DNA of 64,000 bases from DAOUBP01 sp964513075 (GCA_964513075.1 CAZELR010000002.1:62001-126000), one strand, 5' to 3'. Shown: positions 50,323 through 60,367, counted from the first letter of the stretch. A program made the numbers and translations. Notes: generated from the letters alone by a model not told the origin.

Positions 50323-52611
50323 TTAGCCGGCAAAGGTCTGGTAGAGCAGCACGGCATTCAGCCCGATGATCACGATCGTGGCGGCCCAGGCCAATGCCAT
50401 GGTGACGCGGCCGTTGGCGAACGGCCCCATGATCGCCGGGTTGTTGGTGAAGAGCACCAGCGGGATCATCGCGAACGGCAGCTGGAACGAGAGGCTGACC
50501 TGGGACAGCACCAGGATGCGCAGCGGATCGATGCCCAGCCCGATGATGACCAGGGTCGGGAGCATGGTGATGAACCGGCGCAGCCAGACGTTCATCTTGT
50601 GGTGGATGAACCCTTCCATGATCACCTGGCCGGCCATGGTCGCTGTCGTCGAAGAGGCGATGCCGGAGGCCAGCAGCGCCAGGGCGAACGCGATGCCGGC
50701 CACAGGGCCGAGCAGCGGCGTCAAGGTGCGGTGCGCCGACTCCAGCGAGTATTCAGCCAGCTTGCCGCCTGAGAACGTGGTGGCTGCCATCACTAGGATG
50801 GCCGCGTTGACGAAAAAGGCGCCGTTGAGCGCAACCAATGAGTCCACCACTGCCAGCCGGTACACCGTCTTCTTGCGCTGCAGCGAATCGCTCGGCCGGA
50901 CGCGCGTCTGGATCAGGGCGCTGTGCAGATACAGGTTGTGCGGCATCAGGGTGGCGCCGATGATACCGACCGCCACCAGCGTCGCGCCCACCGGCAGCGA
51001 AGGTGCGACCAGCCCGCGCACCACCGCGGCGAACGGCGGCTTGGCAAGCACGATCTCGGCCATGTAGCCGAAGCCGATCACCGCGATCAGCCCAATGATG
51101 GCCAGCTCGACCTTGCGCACCCCGTATCGTTCCAGTAGCAGGATCAGCGAGATGACGACCCCGGTGAGCAGCGCAGCAGGAAAGAGCGGAATGCCGAACA
51201 ACAGGTTGAACCCTACCGCGCCGCCCAAAAACTCAGCCAGATCGGTGGCCATCGCAGCCAGCTCGGCGGTGATCCACAGGGCGACGCTGGCCCAGCGCGG
51301 GTAGCGGTCGCGGCAGACCTCGGGCAGCGATCGGCCGGTGGCGAGGCCGAGTTTGGCTGCCAGGATTTGCATCAGGATCGCCATCATGTTGGCCAGGAAG
51401 ATCACCCACAGCAGGCGATAGCCGAACCGCGCGCCGCCCTCGATGTCGGTGCCCCAATTGCCGGGATCCATGTAGCCCACGCTGATGACGAAGGCCGGGC
51501 CGAAGAAGACAAGCGCACGCTTGACCACGGCCAGGCTGCCGTAGCGCAGGAACAGCTCTTGCAGCCGTGCCCACTCTTCTGCCAGCCAGGCGCGCCGCGG
51601 CAGGACGATCTCGGCGATGGTGTTGGCATCCAGCAGGATCTGGTTGGCATCAGCGCGGGACAGGGCGAGCTCTTGGCTGTTGATCCGATACGTGATCGGC
51701 TCGCCCAACGGATCGGCGCGCACTGCGGCGATCGCCGCGCCCGATCTCAGGCCCGCGGCCTCCAGGCGTGCACGCAGCGCCGGCCCCTCACCGAGATCCA
51801 GCACCTGCGCGGCCTGGCCGACCTCCATCTCGGAAAGCGGCACGCGCTCGGAGGTCGCCTCGACGACGGTGATGTTGGCCGCGGCCGCGGGGGTCAGGCT
51901 CAGGCGTTGGCGGCCGCTCCATACCAGGATGCGGCCGGGCGTGCGCTCGTCCACCTCCACCTGCGCACCCGGCGTCAGGCCAATCAGGGCCAATTGCGCG
52001 AACAGCGCGGGCGGCTCGTCCTCAACGTGGCTGATGCGGCCGAGACGCTGGAGCGGCCAGCGCGAGAGAGGCGTGCCCTGTTCTGCGGGCAGCTCGCCCT
52101 CGCGGGTCGGGATGGGGTCGCCGTGCGGATCGAAGCGCGGGTAGCCCAGCGCCTCCTCCAGCGCGTTAAGTTCATCCGCGGTCGACAGATGCTCGCGGCG
52201 CATGGCTTCGTCGTGCACAGCACTCAGCGCCAGCCCTTCTTTGTCGGCCAGGTAGCGCTCCCACAGCCGGTGGCTGCGGATTAGTTCCAGCGCCCGGCGT
52301 TCACCGGCGCGTGAGATTTGCAGTGCGCCGCCTTCGGCTTGCGCCCAGCCGCGGCGGTGCAGCTCGGATTCGATTAACGTGTAGCGCCCGGGTTGCAGGT
52401 CGGCCGCGCGGATCAGATCGCGCGCCCGCACAAGCGGCTGCTGGCGTGAGAGATGGTAGAGCGCCTTGAGGGTGTCCTCGGTGATCTCGTCCAGGCCCAG
52501 CGCAATGCGCCGGGTCCGGCGCCACAGCACGACGAGCGCGGCCGAAAGCACGATGACCGCGCTGGAAAGCGCAACGATCACCGCAATGAGCGCGGCAGTG
52601 GAGGTATGCAT
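50323..52611 (-). CDS. Nramp metal transporter fused to a membrane-anchored DtxR/MntR-like sensor with two FeoA domains
   Basis: 762 aa. Membrane helix (about 8-30); winged-helix and dimerisation domain of the DtxR/MntR family (RDLIRAADLQPGRYTLIESELHRRG, HRLWERYLADKEG, DPHGDPIPTREGEL); FeoA-like SH3 domain 1 (about 185-250, LALIGLTPGAQVEVDE) and 2 (about 258-325, LEAAGLRSGAAIAAV); then an Nramp transporter from about residue 365. Transporter motifs: DPGNWGTDIEGG (D382, metal-binding Asp/Asn) and LMPHNLYLH in helix 6. It likely imports Mn2+ or Fe2+. Whether the tethered sensor binds DNA or gates the channel is unknown. No strong ribosome binding site (GGGACCC). Confidence 0.88.
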   Translation of the reverse strand: MHTSTAALIAVIVALSSAVIVLSAALVVLWRRTRRIALGLDEITEDTLKALYHLSRQQPLVRARDLIRAADLQPGRYTLIESELHRRGWAQAEGGALQISRAGERRALELIRSHRLWERYLADKEGLALSAVHDEAMRREHLSTADELNALEEALGYPRFDPHGDPIPTREGELPAEQGTPLSRWPLQRLGRISHVEDEPPALFAQLALIGLTPGAQVEVDERTPGRILVWSGRQRLSLTPAAAANITVVEATSERVPLSEMEVGQAAQVLDLGEGPALRARLEAAGLRSGAAIAAVRADPLGEPITYRINSQELALSRADANQILLDANTIAEIVLPRRAWLAEEWARLQELFLRYGSLAVVKRALVFFGPAFVISVGYMDPGNWGTDIEGGARFGYRLLWVIFLANMMAILMQILAAKLGLATGRSLPEVCRDRYPRWASVALWITAELAAMATDLAEFLGGAVGFNLLFGIPLFPAALLTGVVISLILLLERYGVRKVELAIIGLIAVIGFGYMAEIVLAKPPFAAVVRGLVAPSLPVGATLVAVGIIGATLMPHNLYLHSALIQTRVRPSDSLQRKKTVYRLAVVDSLVALNGAFFVNAAILVMAATTFSGGKLAEYSLESAHRTLTPLLGPVAGIAFALALLASGIASSTTATMAGQVIMEGFIHHKMNVWLRRFITMLPTLVIIGLGIDPLRILVLSQVSLSFQLPFAMIPLVLFTNNPAIMGPFANGRVTMALAWAATIVIIGLNAVLLYQTFAG

Positions 52612-52662
52612 CTTTGGGTCCCGTGGCGTGGCGGACCGGATCCGGCAGCCGCCGGCGCCGGC

Positions 52663-53565
52663 CTACACGCCTCCGGTCTCCTTTGGCTCAACATGGATCG
52701 TGATGCGTGTTTTGGGCCACCTGCTGCGGATCTCATTCTCGATTGCGGTGCACCGCTCATGCGCGGCCCGCACGCTGAGGTCGCTGGGCATCAACAGGTG
52801 AAACTCCACGTAGCGCCGTGAGGCAGACTTGCGCGTGCGGAATTTGTGGTAAGTGACATCCGGGCCTTCCTTCTCTCGTAGGATGGCCTCGATTTCATCC
52901 ATCTCCTCCGCCGGCAAGGCGATGTCCATCAGCCCGGCGAAGGACCGCTTGATCAGGCTCACGCCGGTGCGAATGATGTTCAGCCCCACGGCCACCGCAA
53001 TGATCGGATCGAGGATCGACCACTTCGGCATGAACATCACCACCGCAAGGGCCGCGACCACGCCCACCGATGTCCAGACGTCGGTCATCAGGTGGTGGGC
53101 ATCGGCCTCCAGGGTGATGCTGTCGTACTCCTCGGACTTGTGCAGCATGAAGCGCGACACGCCGAAGTTGATGGCAGAGGCTGCCACCGAGACAGCCAGG
53201 CCGGGACCGAGGTCCGACAGTGTGGAAGGATTGAGGAAGCGGTTGATCGCCGTGTAGATGATCGTCACCGCGGCGACCAGGATCAGGGCTCCTTCGATGC
53301 CGCTGGAGAAATACTCGGCTTTGTCGTAGCCATAACGATATGATTCGTCGGCCGGCCGCGCGACGGCGGAGAGCGCGCCGAAAGCCACCAGCGCGGCCAC
53401 CAGGTTCACCGACGACTCGGCCGCATCCGAGAGCAGGCTGACCGAATGGGTGAGCATATAGGCGGCGAACTTGAGCAGCATGGTGACGATGGCTGCCGCT
53501 ACCGAGACCAGGACGATGCGGGCGGCGCGAGATTGGGTGGCGGGGCTGGCCGCGACTTGGGCCAT
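52663..53565 (-). CDS. Cation diffusion facilitator (metal exporter)
   Basis: 300 aa. Six membrane helices with the CDF metal sites (SLLSDAAESSVNL in helix 2, DAHHLMTDVWTSVGV in helix 5: both HxxxD/DxxxD patterns), then a cytoplasmic ferredoxin-like domain (YVEFHLLMPSDLSVRAAHERC). FieF/MntE-like exporters remove Zn2+, Fe2+ or Mn2+. AGGAGGTG precedes the ATG. First gene of the metal operon; the Mn/Fe importer follows 51 bp on, so import and export are controlled together. Confidence 0.92.
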   Translation of the reverse strand: MAQVAASPATQSRAARIVLVSVAAAIVTMLLKFAAYMLTHSVSLLSDAAESSVNLVAALVAFGALSAVARPADESYRYGYDKAEYFSSGIEGALILVAAVTIIYTAINRFLNPSTLSDLGPGLAVSVAASAINFGVSRFMLHKSEEYDSITLEADAHHLMTDVWTSVGVVAALAVVMFMPKWSILDPIIAVAVGLNIIRTGVSLIKRSFAGLMDIALPAEEMDEIEAILREKEGPDVTYHKFRTRKSASRRYVEFHLLMPSDLSVRAAHERCTAIENEIRSRWPKTRITIHVEPKETGGV

Positions 53566-53629
53566 GATGACACCTCCTGAACGTACGTGAGATGTAATCG
53601 TCGAAGATGAGTCTTGGGCGATGGCGGAT

Positions 53630-53658
53630 ATTCTAGCAGACCCGCGTTGGATTGTCTA
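53630..53658 (-). promoter_or_regulatory. Metal operon promoter
   Basis: Minus strand TAGACA (53653-53658) and TAGAAT (53630-53635), 17-bp spacer, 65 bp before the CDF start. Confidence 0.65.
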
Positions 53659-53754
53659 GTGCTCGTCAGGCTAGAGGGCGCACCATTGATCCCGTGACGT
53701 GAGGTGTTCGCGGGGCTCTAACCTGATTCTTAGGTAGTTCTTAGCACTCTTTAA

Positions 53755-53782
53755 AGCAAATGTCCTGATTTGCTCATATAAT
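53755..53782 (+). promoter_or_regulatory. htrA promoter with an overlapping palindrome
   Basis: AGCAAAT-N6-ATTTGCT (53755-53774) is a perfect inverted repeat that ends 2 bp before a consensus TATAAT (53777-53782) and covers the place of the -35 box, where no good hexamer exists. This suits an activator or repressor site. A second perfect inverted repeat, GGTCGA-N6-TCGACC (53805-53822), lies in the leader. Confidence 0.55.
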
Positions 53783-53860
53783 TCTCGTTGGAATAGGCGA
53801 CAGAGGTCGATTTGAGTCGACCATCCTCGAGGCCTAGTGTCACTTTGGAGGATAAGGAAA

Positions 53861-55573
53861 ATGAAGAGGGTGCGTGTTTTTTCTTTGACGGCTATGTTGG
53901 TGGTAGTGTTAGCTTTGTCGGCCTGCTCGACAGTGCTGCCCGGCGCGACGACCAGTCTGAGCAATCTGGGCAGCGCCGTGAGCAATCTGGCGCCGCGATC
54001 ACAGGCTGCGGCAGCGCCTGCCGCTTCGGCCAACCCCGCAACGCAGACTGCGGCGTCGACCGCCACCGTGGGCGACCTGCAGGCCGCGCTCGAGCAAGTG
54101 TACTCGGCGGTCAATCCATCAGTAGTGAATATCCGGGTCGTCATGCCGGCCGAAACAGGGATGTTCCAGGGGCTGCCGAATATGCCAGGGCTGCCGGGCC
54201 AGCAGAACCCGTTCGGCCAGGGCACACCTGACCAGCAGACGGCTCCCCAGGCCACGGCCGAAGGCTCCGGCTTCGTGTGGGACAAGCAGGGCCACATCAT
54301 CACGAATAACCACGTAGTTGACAGCGCGACCGACATCAAGGTGACCTTCTCTGACGGCACTTCGCTGCCGGCCGAGCTGGTGGGCCGTGACGCCGATAGC
54401 GATCTCGCAGTGATCAAGGTGGATCCGGCCAAGGTCACGCTTCAGCCTGTGACCGTCGCCGACTCGACGCAGGTCAAGCCGGGCCAGCTCGTGGTTGCCA
54501 TCGGCAATCCGTTCGGCCTGGAGGGCAGCATGAGCTTCGGCATCGTCAGCGCGGTGGGCCGCAGCCTGCCAGCCAGCAGCCGGACAAGTGATGGAGCCGG
54601 CAGCGCGGCCAGCTACACGATCCCTGACGTCATTCAGACCGATGCGCCGGTGAATCCCGGCAACTCCGGCGGTGTGCTGCTGGACCTGGCGGGCAACCTG
54701 ATCGGCGTGCCCACAGCCATCGAGTCGGCGGTGAATTCATCGGCAGGAGTTGGCTTTGCCATACCTTCGGTGATCGTGCAGAACATCGTGCCCGAGCTGA
54801 TCGAGAAGGGCGTTGTCGAGCATCCGTATATCGGCATCAAGGGCGGCACCCTGACTTCTGAGGTGGCGAAGGCGATGGACCTGCCCGAGACGCAGCGCGG
54901 CGCCTTGGTGGTCAGCGTGACCGCGGGCAGCCCGGCCGAGAAGGCGGACCTCCGCGGCAGCGCCAAGCAGGCGGAGATCAACGGCGAGCAGGTGGCGGTC
55001 GGCGGGGATGTGATCACGGCCATCGCTGGGCAGCCGGTCAAGGACTTCGAGGATCTGACCGCTTACCTGGCTCGATTCGGCAAGGTTGGGCAGAAGGTTG
55101 AGCTGACCGTCCTGCGGGCTGGCAAGACTGAGATCGTGACGCTGACCCTGGCCGCGCGGCCGGGCGACAAGGCGGCGGCTGGCCGCGACCAGGGCGGCAG
55201 CTCCCCGGCGGCTGGCGGCGCCTGGCTGGGCATCAGCGGCGTCGACCTGACGCCCGAGCTGGCGGGGGCGATGGACCTGGGCCAGGACCAAAAGGGCGCG
55301 TTGATCGAGAACGTGACCAACGGCAGCCCGGCGGACAAGGCCGGCTTGCAAGGCAGCTTCAAGTCGTTCCAGACGCAGGACGGTAAGGAGGTGTTGGTCG
55401 GCGGCGACGTGGCCACCGCGGTGGATGGCAAGGCCGTCGAGACGATGCAGGACCTGGCGACGGCGATCAAGGGCTATCAGGCGGGGGACAAGGTGGAGTT
55501 GACCGTGCTGCGAGATGGCAAGCAGTCCAAGATCGCGGTAACCCTGGGCGCCCGAACGGCCACGCCCAACTAA
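53861..55573 (+). CDS. HtrA/DegP-like serine protease lipoprotein with two PDZ domains
   Basis: 570 aa from the ATG at 53861 (AAGGAAA upstream). Lipobox VVLALSAC predicts a membrane-attached lipoprotein. Trypsin-like domain with catalytic triad H151 (NNHVVD), D181 (DSDLAVIKV) and S269 (NPGNSGGV). PDZ domain 1 (about 320-440, PYIGIKGG, GSPAEKADLRG) and PDZ 2 (about 455-565, AWLGISGVDL, GSPADKAGLQG). A Pro/Gln-rich loop (MPGLPGQQNPFGQGTPD) precedes the catalytic core. It degrades or refolds damaged extracytoplasmic proteins; the palindrome at its promoter suggests stress control. Followed by a strong terminator. Confidence 0.94.
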   Translation: MKRVRVFSLTAMLVVVLALSACSTVLPGATTSLSNLGSAVSNLAPRSQAAAAPAASANPATQTAASTATVGDLQAALEQVYSAVNPSVVNIRVVMPAETGMFQGLPNMPGLPGQQNPFGQGTPDQQTAPQATAEGSGFVWDKQGHIITNNHVVDSATDIKVTFSDGTSLPAELVGRDADSDLAVIKVDPAKVTLQPVTVADSTQVKPGQLVVAIGNPFGLEGSMSFGIVSAVGRSLPASSRTSDGAGSAASYTIPDVIQTDAPVNPGNSGGVLLDLAGNLIGVPTAIESAVNSSAGVGFAIPSVIVQNIVPELIEKGVVEHPYIGIKGGTLTSEVAKAMDLPETQRGALVVSVTAGSPAEKADLRGSAKQAEINGEQVAVGGDVITAIAGQPVKDFEDLTAYLARFGKVGQKVELTVLRAGKTEIVTLTLAARPGDKAAAGRDQGGSSPAAGGAWLGISGVDLTPELAGAMDLGQDQKGALIENVTNGSPADKAGLQGSFKSFQTQDGKEVLVGGDVATAVDGKAVETMQDLATAIKGYQAGDKVELTVLRDGKQSKIAVTLGARTATPN

Positions 55574-55599
55574 GCGACATAGATAAGCGATCGACCTTT

Positions 55600-55635
55600 G
55601 ACCCTAAGGGTTTTCGAAAACCCTTAGGGTCTTTT
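55600..55635. terminator. Rho-independent terminator of htrA
   Basis: Perfect 15-bp stem (55600-55614 with 55617-55631) around CG, followed by TTTT. It stands between the convergent htrA and methyltransferase genes. Confidence 0.9.
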
Positions 55636-55639
55636 GCTT

Positions 55640-56194
55640 TCAGAACAGGAATGGAATGAACATGCGCGTGCGCTTCATATAGTCAGAGTACACCGCGCCG
55701 AAGAAACTGATATTCTCGCGTTCCTCGACCCTGGCGGTGGCTATTAGAAAACCGGTGGCGAGCACGGCCAGGGCCGCGGCCAGCCACGACGGCGCCTTGA
55801 AGAAGATGCCCCATGCCAACAGGAGCAGCGAGCTGTACATGGGATGGCGGATGTAGCGGAAGATCCCGAACGCCACCAGCTTCGACGTCTTCTCGAAGCC
55901 CATGAGCGCCGGGTCGTTTCGGGCCGCCTCGATGCGCCCGACCTTCCCCAGCAGCCGCAGGCCGAGCACAAGCGGGACCAGCGAGGCGATCAAAAGCAGC
56001 CATGAGATGAGCTGATACCAGGAGAACGGGTCACGGAACCAGACCGGCATGACCAGCACGAAGAGCATCAGGATCGCCGCCCAGGCCCAGAAGCGATAGA
56101 AGCCGTGCGAGCTCGGCTGGCGCAGCGATTTGCGCGAAACATAGATCAGTCCCGCCAGGCCCAGGATCAGAACAACGAGTCGAATAGTGGTCAT
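55640..56194 (-). CDS. Isoprenylcysteine methyltransferase-family membrane protein
   Basis: 184 aa from the ATG at 56194 (GAGGTG upstream). Five membrane helices; SAM-binding region FGIFRYIRHPMYSSLLLLAWG and tail VYSDYMKRTRMFIPFLF. It is a second member of the family also present at 41362-42072 but only distantly alike. Possible last gene of the sugar-transporter operon; the acceptor is unknown. Confidence 0.82.
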   Translation of the reverse strand: MTTIRLVVLILGLAGLIYVSRKSLRQPSSHGFYRFWAWAAILMLFVLVMPVWFRDPFSWYQLISWLLLIASLVPLVLGLRLLGKVGRIEAARNDPALMGFEKTSKLVAFGIFRYIRHPMYSSLLLLAWGIFFKAPSWLAAALAVLATGFLIATARVEERENISFFGAVYSDYMKRTRMFIPFLF

Positions 56195-56204
56195 GCTGCA
56201 CCTC

Positions 56205-56239
56205 AGAGTTGCCAACTTTGCGAGAAAGTTGGCAACTCT
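56205..56239. repeat. AGAGTTGCCAACTTT hairpin
   Basis: Perfect 15-bp stem (56205-56219 with 56225-56239), 5-nt loop. It lies between the permease stop and the ribosome binding site of the methyltransferase, where it could separate the two in the mRNA. Confidence 0.75.
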
Positions 56240-56240
56240 C

Positions 56241-57251
56241 TCACGCCAGTCTCTTGCGCAGCGCCGCTTGCAGTGCGATCGAGACCACGATGATGAGGCC
56301 GTAGATGAACTGCGTCCAATAGGCGAGCCACCCGGAGGCGACGATGCCGGGGTTGATCAGCGCAATGATGAAGGAGGCGATGAAGGTCCCGAAGATCGTG
56401 CCGGTGCCGCCGAAAGCCGAGGTGCCGCCCAGGAAAACGGACGCCAACGTGTTGAGCAGATAACCTTCGCCCAACGTGGGCCAGAAAAAGAGGACTTCCT
56501 CGCTGACGATGAAGCCGGCGAAGGCTGCGACCAGGCCCACAAGCATGAATGTGATGATCTTCGTGCGTTCGACGTTGACGCCCATCAATCGTGCGCTGTC
56601 TATGTTATCGCCGATCAGGTAGACGTGCGCTCCGAACTTGTGCCGGTTCAGGAAGAACCACATGACGATGGCGAGAACCATGGTCCAGATGAACTGCGCC
56701 GGGATAAGGCCGCCGATGCGGCCGACCAACAATGGGTATAGAAGCGTATCTTTGACGGGTGTCATGCCCATCCCCTTGCCGTTGGTCACCAACATGACGA
56801 CGCCCCGCCACAGGAATTGGGTGCCGATGGTTGCGACCAGCGATGGGATGCCAAGCCTGACGATAATCAGGCCGTTCAGGAGGCCCGCGAACAGCCCGGC
56901 TGCCAGGCACGCGGCGAAGCCCAAGTAGGCATTCTGTGTCGCCGTAAAAACGACGGTAAAGGCGGCCATGCCCCACGCCATGACGGACCCAAACGACAGG
57001 TCGATCTCTTTAGCGATGATGACAAGGGTCAGGGGAAGCGCCATCAAGGCAAAGAAGGGGGTGGTGGACATCAGTGAATAGTAGATGTCGTACGACAGAA
57101 AAGTCACGGGCGAGCGCCAAATGAAAAACGCCAGCAGAGCCAGCAGCACCAGGACGATCGCGATCTGGAGGGCGTACTTGCGCAGCAGCCTGAGGAATCC
57201 GCCCGTGGCCGCGGTGGGAGAGATCAGGCTGGGTTCAGCGTTGGTGCTCAT
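56241..57251 (-). CDS. Sugar ABC transporter permease (RbsC-type)
   Basis: 336 aa from the ATG at 57251 (GGAGGGAAGTG upstream). About ten membrane helices; NGLIIVRLGIPSLVATIGT and FLGGTSAFGGTGTIFGTF are family motifs of BPD_transp_2 permeases (ribose, xylose, AI-2). With the ATPase and lipoprotein genes upstream it forms an importer for a monosaccharide. Its start lies 2 bp from the ATPase stop. Confidence 0.92.
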   Translation of the reverse strand: MSTNAEPSLISPTAATGGFLRLLRKYALQIAIVLVLLALLAFFIWRSPVTFLSYDIYYSLMSTTPFFALMALPLTLVIIAKEIDLSFGSVMAWGMAAFTVVFTATQNAYLGFAACLAAGLFAGLLNGLIIVRLGIPSLVATIGTQFLWRGVVMLVTNGKGMGMTPVKDTLLYPLLVGRIGGLIPAQFIWTMVLAIVMWFFLNRHKFGAHVYLIGDNIDSARLMGVNVERTKIITFMLVGLVAAFAGFIVSEEVLFFWPTLGEGYLLNTLASVFLGGTSAFGGTGTIFGTFIASFIIALINPGIVASGWLAYWTQFIYGLIIVVSIALQAALRKRLA

Positions 57252-57252
57252 T

Positions 57253-58026
57253 TCACTTCCCTCCATTGTCTTCAAGCGTGCCGGTCCGGGCGAGATGCTT
57301 GAGGCGTTCGATCAGGTCATCGAGTGAGACTTCGTGCTTCAGGTACTGGCCGGCGATCGTGCCCCGATCGACGATGACCAGGCGGTCCACCACCGGGTAG
57401 ACGTGCAGGATGTTGTGATCAATGAAGATCGCCGACTTGCCCGCGGTCTTGATGCCGGTGACGAAGTCGAGGCACTTCTGGGTTTCCGTCAGCGACAGGC
57501 CCATGGTGGGTTCATCGAGGAGGATCAGCTCGGCCTGGAAGTGCAGCGCGCGGGTGATCGCGACCCCCTGGCGCTCACCACCGGAAAAGGTGGCGACCGT
57601 GGACTCGGGCGTGACCGCCGAGGAGGTGAAGTGCATTTCCGAGCGCATCAGGTTATCGGTGGCACGGCGCATCTCACCCACTTTAAGCACGCCCCAAGCG
57701 TTGCAGAGCTCGCGGCCCATGAAGATGTTGCGCCACAACGACTGTTGGTCGGCCAGGGCGCGTTCCTGGTAGACGACCTCGATGCCCAGCGCGCGCGCCT
57801 TGTTGACGGTCAGCTTAGGAATCTGCCGGCCCTTCCAGAGGATCTCGCCGCCCGGGTCGGGATGGTGGTAGCCGGTGATGAGCTTGACAAGGGTGGACTT
57901 GCCCGCGCCGTTATCTCCCAGCAGGCCGACGATTTCGTTCGTGCCGACCTCGAAATTCACGTCACGCAACGCGGCCACCTCACCGAACGTCTTGGAAACG
58001 TTTTTCATCTGGAGCAGGTAATCCAT
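57253..58026 (-). CDS. Sugar ABC transporter ATPase (single domain)
   Basis: 257 aa. Walker A GDNGAGKST, Q-loop VVYQERALAD, signature FSGGERQGVAITRAL, Walker B LILLDEPTMGLS, switch FIDHNI. It has one ATPase domain, as in FrcA-like systems, unlike double-domain RbsA, and so is expected to dimerise. AGGAGTGACAG precedes the ATG. Confidence 0.92.
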   Translation of the reverse strand: MDYLLQMKNVSKTFGEVAALRDVNFEVGTNEIVGLLGDNGAGKSTLVKLITGYHHPDPGGEILWKGRQIPKLTVNKARALGIEVVYQERALADQQSLWRNIFMGRELCNAWGVLKVGEMRRATDNLMRSEMHFTSSAVTPESTVATFSGGERQGVAITRALHFQAELILLDEPTMGLSLTETQKCLDFVTGIKTAGKSAIFIDHNILHVYPVVDRLVIVDRGTIAGQYLKHEVSLDDLIERLKHLARTGTLEDNGGK

Positions 58027-58045
58027 CTGTCACTCCTGGGCGGTT

Positions 58046-58143
58046 ACAGGTTGAAGGTTCAAGGTCAAAGGTTGAAGGTTCAAGGTTGAAGGTCTGAGAC
58101 CCGGGGGCCGCGAACGTTCAACCTTGAACCTTGAACTTTGAAC
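58046..58143. repeat. GGTTGAAGGTTCAAGG heptamer palindrome
   Basis: Left and right arms of TTGAAGG/TTCAAGG and CCTTGAA heptamers, in the gap between binding protein and ATPase genes. Same family as the in-gene inserts at 1951, 17836 and 18094, here in a non-coding site; as an mRNA stem it could favour higher expression of the binding protein. Confidence 0.75.
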
Positions 58144-58145
58144 CG

Positions 58146-59213
<1,068 letters not shown>

Positions 59214-59302
59214 GGGGTTTGCCTCCTTGCTGAGTTGCGATAACGGTTAGCTCCTTCATTGGAGCCAGTGAAATCGAACCAACTTTGGTTGACGGCCTGG
59301 GC

Positions 59303-60367
59303 TCACCTCCTTTCCGGGATCGGGCCAGCCGGCGGCTGCTGCCGGACGCGGCCGGTCGAGCTTTCGCGCACGACGAGCTCGGGCTGCAGCGTGATGTCGC
59401 TCGGCTCACCTGCCGGTGCGCCTGCCAAGCGGGCCACGATCAGGCGCTGCAGCTCGGTTACCGCCAGGCGGCCGGCAGCGGCCAGGTGCTGGTGCACCGT
59501 GGTCAGGGGCGGCCAGAAGAAGGCGGACTCGGGGATGTCGTCGAACCCGACGACCGCAAGGTCTTCTGGCACGCGGCAGCCGGCCAGGTGCGCCGCGCGC
59601 AGAACGCCCAGCGCCATCTGATCGTTGGCGGCAAAGACGGCGTCGATATTCGGTTGCCGTGCTCGCAGACAGCCAAAGCCCCGTTCGCCGCTGGCCGCCG
59701 ACCAATCGCCGTCCTCCGCGAGTGTCCTCGCGCAGGGCAGTCCGGCCTGCCGCAGCACCTCTTCCCAGCCGGCGCGCCGCTCTCGGCTCTCCCACCAATC
59801 GGGCGGCCCGCCGACGAAGCCGATGGTGTGGCGGCCGAGGTCGATCAGGTGCTGCGTCGCCAGGCGCGCGCCTGCGCGATTATCCACTGCAATCAGGCTG
59901 ACGCCGTTGGTGCGGGCCATGCTCAAGAAGATGATCGGCGGCAGCTTATGCAGGCGTTCCGGCAGCACCCAGGCGCGGTTGGCGCCGATCTCCGGCACGG
60001 CCCAGATGATGCCGTCCACCTGTCGCGCGACGATGTTGGCGAGGGTCAATTGCGCTTGTGCTTCGTCCGACGAGGGGATGAGTTCCAGAAGGAGCGAGTA
60101 GCCCAGCGCCCCGGCTTCCTGTTCGATCCCTGCGAGGGTGCGCGAGGGGCCAAAATACTCGATGCCTGAGGTTACAACCGCGATGGTTTCGCTGCGGCGA
60201 TTCACGAGACTGCGGGCAAGAACGTTGGGGTGATAGCCCAGCTCCTCCACGGCCTGAAGGACGCGCGAGCGGGCAGCGGAGGAGACAGGTCGTTTGCCGG
60301 TGAGCGTGTTGGACACCGTCCCGGGGGAGACTTGGGCTTGCCTGGCGACGTCTTTGACGGTGATCAT
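59303..60367 (-). CDS. LacI-family transcriptional regulator
   Basis: 354 aa from the ATG at 60367. Helix-turn-helix KDVARQAQVSPGTVSNTLTGKRPVS, hinge LARSLVNRRSETIAVV, then a periplasmic-binding-like effector domain (GADWS/AVVGFDDIPESAFFWPPLTTV). It heads the sugar ABC operon, separated from the binding protein gene by 89 bp, and is probably its repressor with the transported sugar as inducer. Confidence 0.93.
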   Translation of the reverse strand: MITVKDVARQAQVSPGTVSNTLTGKRPVSSAARSRVLQAVEELGYHPNVLARSLVNRRSETIAVVTSGIEYFGPSRTLAGIEQEAGALGYSLLLELIPSSDEAQAQLTLANIVARQVDGIIWAVPEIGANRAWVLPERLHKLPPIIFLSMARTNGVSLIAVDNRAGARLATQHLIDLGRHTIGFVGGPPDWWESRERRAGWEEVLRQAGLPCARTLAEDGDWSAASGERGFGCLRARQPNIDAVFAANDQMALGVLRAAHLAGCRVPEDLAVVGFDDIPESAFFWPPLTTVHQHLAAAGRLAVTELQRLIVARLAGAPAGEPSDITLQPELVVRESSTGRVRQQPPAGPIPERR

